IMG/VR virus record: IMGVR_UViG_3300048536_000617
Location: 1-20,644 of that record
Direction: 5' to 3' (one strand)
Source: a virus
Length of the DNA: 20,644 nucleotides
A program made the position numbers and the translations under genes. Each line of letters opens with the position of its first letter. Positions within the stretch are counted from its first letter, which is position 1. A model generated the notes under the pieces. The model was given only the letters and a program-made list of their open reading frames with translations. It had not been told where the DNA came from and did no database searches. Shown in pieces: positions 19,423 through 20,644 of this stretch.

Positions 19423-19711
19423 GTTTTTGGAGTCGGCAGCCGCTGAAAAGGCAGCGATTGCCCGCCACGCCCAAAGCAAATCACGGCTCATGGATGCCTG
19501 GAAATCTGGCCAGCTTGATGGCCACCAGGACATCTGCGATGAAAACCTTTACCAGTTTCCGGGCGTTGATTTCGTCGTTAAAAACGGAGTCAAGAGCTAC
19601 CCGATCGAGGCCTACAGCGAAACCACCCAAGCCCTAATCAAAGAGGAACGACTCAATGGCGCATTCCGTATTGGAGAAAAAACCCTTAGAGCCAAAATCC
19701 ACAACGATTGA
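19313..19711 (+). CDS. Hypothetical protein (132 aa) between nuclease and RusA
   Basis: A 132-residue protein from ATG 19313 (MTTAPTENSKTHGLSTAFPA). Residues 28-65 form a helix (DQSETIVREFLESAAAEKAA, IARHAQSKSRLMDAWKSGQL). Residues 66-132 are mixed (GHQDICDENLYQFPGVDFVV, KNGVKSYPIEAYSETTQALI). It lies between two recombination enzymes, so a recombination or ssDNA role is possible from context only. It overlaps the RusA-like gene by 56 bases. No family recognised. Confidence 0.65.
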   Translation: MTTAPTENSKTHGLSTAFPAGPWTGRNLDQSETIVREFLESAAAEKAAIARHAQSKSRLMDAWKSGQLDGHQDICDENLYQFPGVDFVVKNGVKSYPIEAYSETTQALIKEERLNGAFRIGEKTLRAKIHND

Positions 19712-20144
19712 GTTGCGGTTTTTTGGTGAGCCAGCGCCACAGGGTTCAAAGATTGTTTCCCGGTTTGGCTCCATGCGAGAGGCAAGCAAGAAACTGGAAC
19801 CATGGCGTGCCGTTGTTCAGTACCAATCAGAGCAGCAGTACAACGGGCCGGTTTTAACGGGGCCGGTATCGCTAGAGATAACTTTTGTGTTCCAACGAGC
19901 AAAAGGCCACTTCAGCACCGCGAAGGGAAAAACTGATCAGCTTTTGCCTTCAGCGCCTTTGCACCACACGAAAGCCCCTGATTTGGACAAGTGCTGTAGA
20001 GCGATCAACGATGCCTTAACGACCAGATGCGGGGGGAACATATTGCGAGACGACAGTCAAATCTCGAGGTTATATGCGTGCAAGCGATACGCAGAAGCAA
20101 ATGAAACCCCAGGCGCCCTTGTGCGCATTACACCTATCCGGTAG
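19656..20144 (+). CDS. rusA: RusA-like Holliday junction resolvase
   Basis: A 162-residue protein. RusA features in order: the beta strand IELRFFGEPAPQGSKIVSR (18-36), standing for the family's P-x-P-K-x-R-P start; then HHTKAPDLDKCCRAINDALT (103-122) with D109, D111 and N118-D119; and ILRDDSQISRLYACKRYAEA (129-148) with the D132-D133-x-Q pair. These acidic residues are the metal-binding set of RusA, which cuts four-way junctions and resolves phage DNA before packaging. The usual length is about 120 residues; the extra length is at the N-terminus and in the 60-100 loop. Start is ATG 19656. Confidence 0.85.
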   Translation: MAHSVLEKKPLEPKSTTIELRFFGEPAPQGSKIVSRFGSMREASKKLEPWRAVVQYQSEQQYNGPVLTGPVSLEITFVFQRAKGHFSTAKGKTDQLLPSAPLHHTKAPDLDKCCRAINDALTTRCGGNILRDDSQISRLYACKRYAEANETPGALVRITPIR

Positions 20145-20159
20145 ACCTTCTGCATTCGC

Positions 20160-20644
20160 ATGGGGAAAATGACCGAAGACTGTTCTGCGCTTCTCGGTCC
20201 CATCGTTAAGGCATGGTTTGCCCGTAACGAATGGCCCCAATCAGTCAGTGAAGGCTTAGCCAGATCAAAGGGATGGGACTGCGGCCCCTGGGCCTCACAG
20301 ATCTCGATCTGCATGTCTGGCCGCCTTACGCCTAAGCCCAACTTCTTTCGCGGCCTTGGCCAGTTCAACCAAGCTGTTGCCGAGCGGGACTTTGTAGGCG
20401 TCAAAGATCGCCGCCTCATGGATCGCCTTAAACAAGGTGTTCCAGTCACCCACCCCAATGGTGTGCCCTGGACTGCTGCGGACTTCTTTGCCGCTTACCT
20501 AGGCGCCCTTGAGGCCCCTCCTGAGTTACTTGCGCCACTTGTGCCAAAACTCACCCAGGAGATGGTTGACCAATGGGCTGAGCAAATCCGGGCTGCGTTT
20601 CGTCAACTGACCTTGTTAACGATGAGTCCCCCTGGGGTTGTTTG
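20160..20644 (+). CDS. Hypothetical protein, N-terminal part (cut by window edge)
   Basis: The frame is open from ATG 20160 (MGKMTEDCSALLGPIVKAWF) to the window end, 161 residues so far. A second ATG at 20169 has GGGGA 4 bases upstream and may be the true start. The N-terminal 80 residues have a W-x4-E-W-P pattern, then LARSKGWDCGPWASQISICM, GRLTPKPNFFRGLGQFNQAV. The rest is helical with PWTAADFFAAYLGALEAPPE. The region may contain a HTH-like unit, but no family is recognised. It follows the RusA-like gene by 15 bases in the same operon. Confidence 0.7.
   Translation, partial: MGKMTEDCSALLGPIVKAWFARNEWPQSVSEGLARSKGWDCGPWASQISICMSGRLTPKPNFFRGLGQFNQAVAERDFVGVKDRRLMDRLKQGVPVTHPNGVPWTAADFFAAYLGALEAPPELLAPLVPKLTQEMVDQWAEQIRAAFRQLTLLTMSPPGVV

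Noticed and set aside
1-20644. CRISPR array, tRNA, rRNA, insertion sequence or attachment site
   Set aside because: No regularly spaced repeats of the right size, no tRNA cloverleaf, no transposase and no integrase were seen; the AGGTGC elements are promoters, not a CRISPR array.

Overview
This window is part of a tailed double-stranded DNA phage (or prophage) genome. It carries a large terminase, portal, Mu gpF-like minor head protein, scaffold, major capsid protein and tail fibres, plus a replication/recombination set (RecA-fold helicase, PD-(D/E)XK nuclease, RusA-like resolvase). No integrase, tRNA, rRNA, IS element or CRISPR array is visible. The small-gene style, mostly SD-less leaders and fibre architecture suggest a phage of unicellular cyanobacteria (Synechococcus/Cyanobium type). 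That host assignment is an inference and is not proven by any gene here.

Layout. From about 12.9 kb leftwards nearly everything is on the minus strand and forms a late packaging/structural operon. The order is: small-terminase-like HTH protein (12870-12547), three small genes, a very basic 372-aa coiled-coil protein, a 45-aa gene, large terminase (10765-9359), three tiny basic genes, portal (8402-6792), a collagen-like fibre, a second fibre with a collar-like tip, a two-helix membrane protein (holin candidate), the gpF-like protein, scaffold and the start of the capsid gene at the left edge. Many junctions are ATGA, TGATG or GTGA overlaps, which implies translational coupling. Two or three small plus-strand genes sit against the grain of this operon (2711-2938, 8453-8641, possibly 9229-9414).

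From 12.95 kb rightwards the plus strand carries the early region. It opens with a cluster of short transcription units (a membrane-anchored HTH protein, an HNH-like zinc protein and two small unknowns). Each is preceded by the same 12-bp element, AGGTGCTTGACA. It continues as a tightly coupled chain of small genes (one exported, two of them paralogues of each other or of the earlier cluster) leading into helicase, winged-helix protein, nuclease, an unknown gene, RusA-like resolvase and a gene cut by the right edge. A small minus-strand ribbon-helix-helix-like gene (13630-13436) sits inside this cluster and shares one bidirectional promoter.

Most notable signal. The four AGGTGCTTGACA promoters contain AGGTG/ACCTG half-sites repeated every 11 bp. 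At three of them the predicted transcript begins exactly with a short hairpin whose stem sequence differs each time while the loop is always GAGA: compensated stems at 13697-13710, 14338-14351 and 14628-14643. A fourth GAGA hairpin lies at 14861-14876. This looks like a repeated promoter/operator plus structured 5' leader cassette. A plausible regulator is the ribbon-helix-helix-like protein encoded in its midst.
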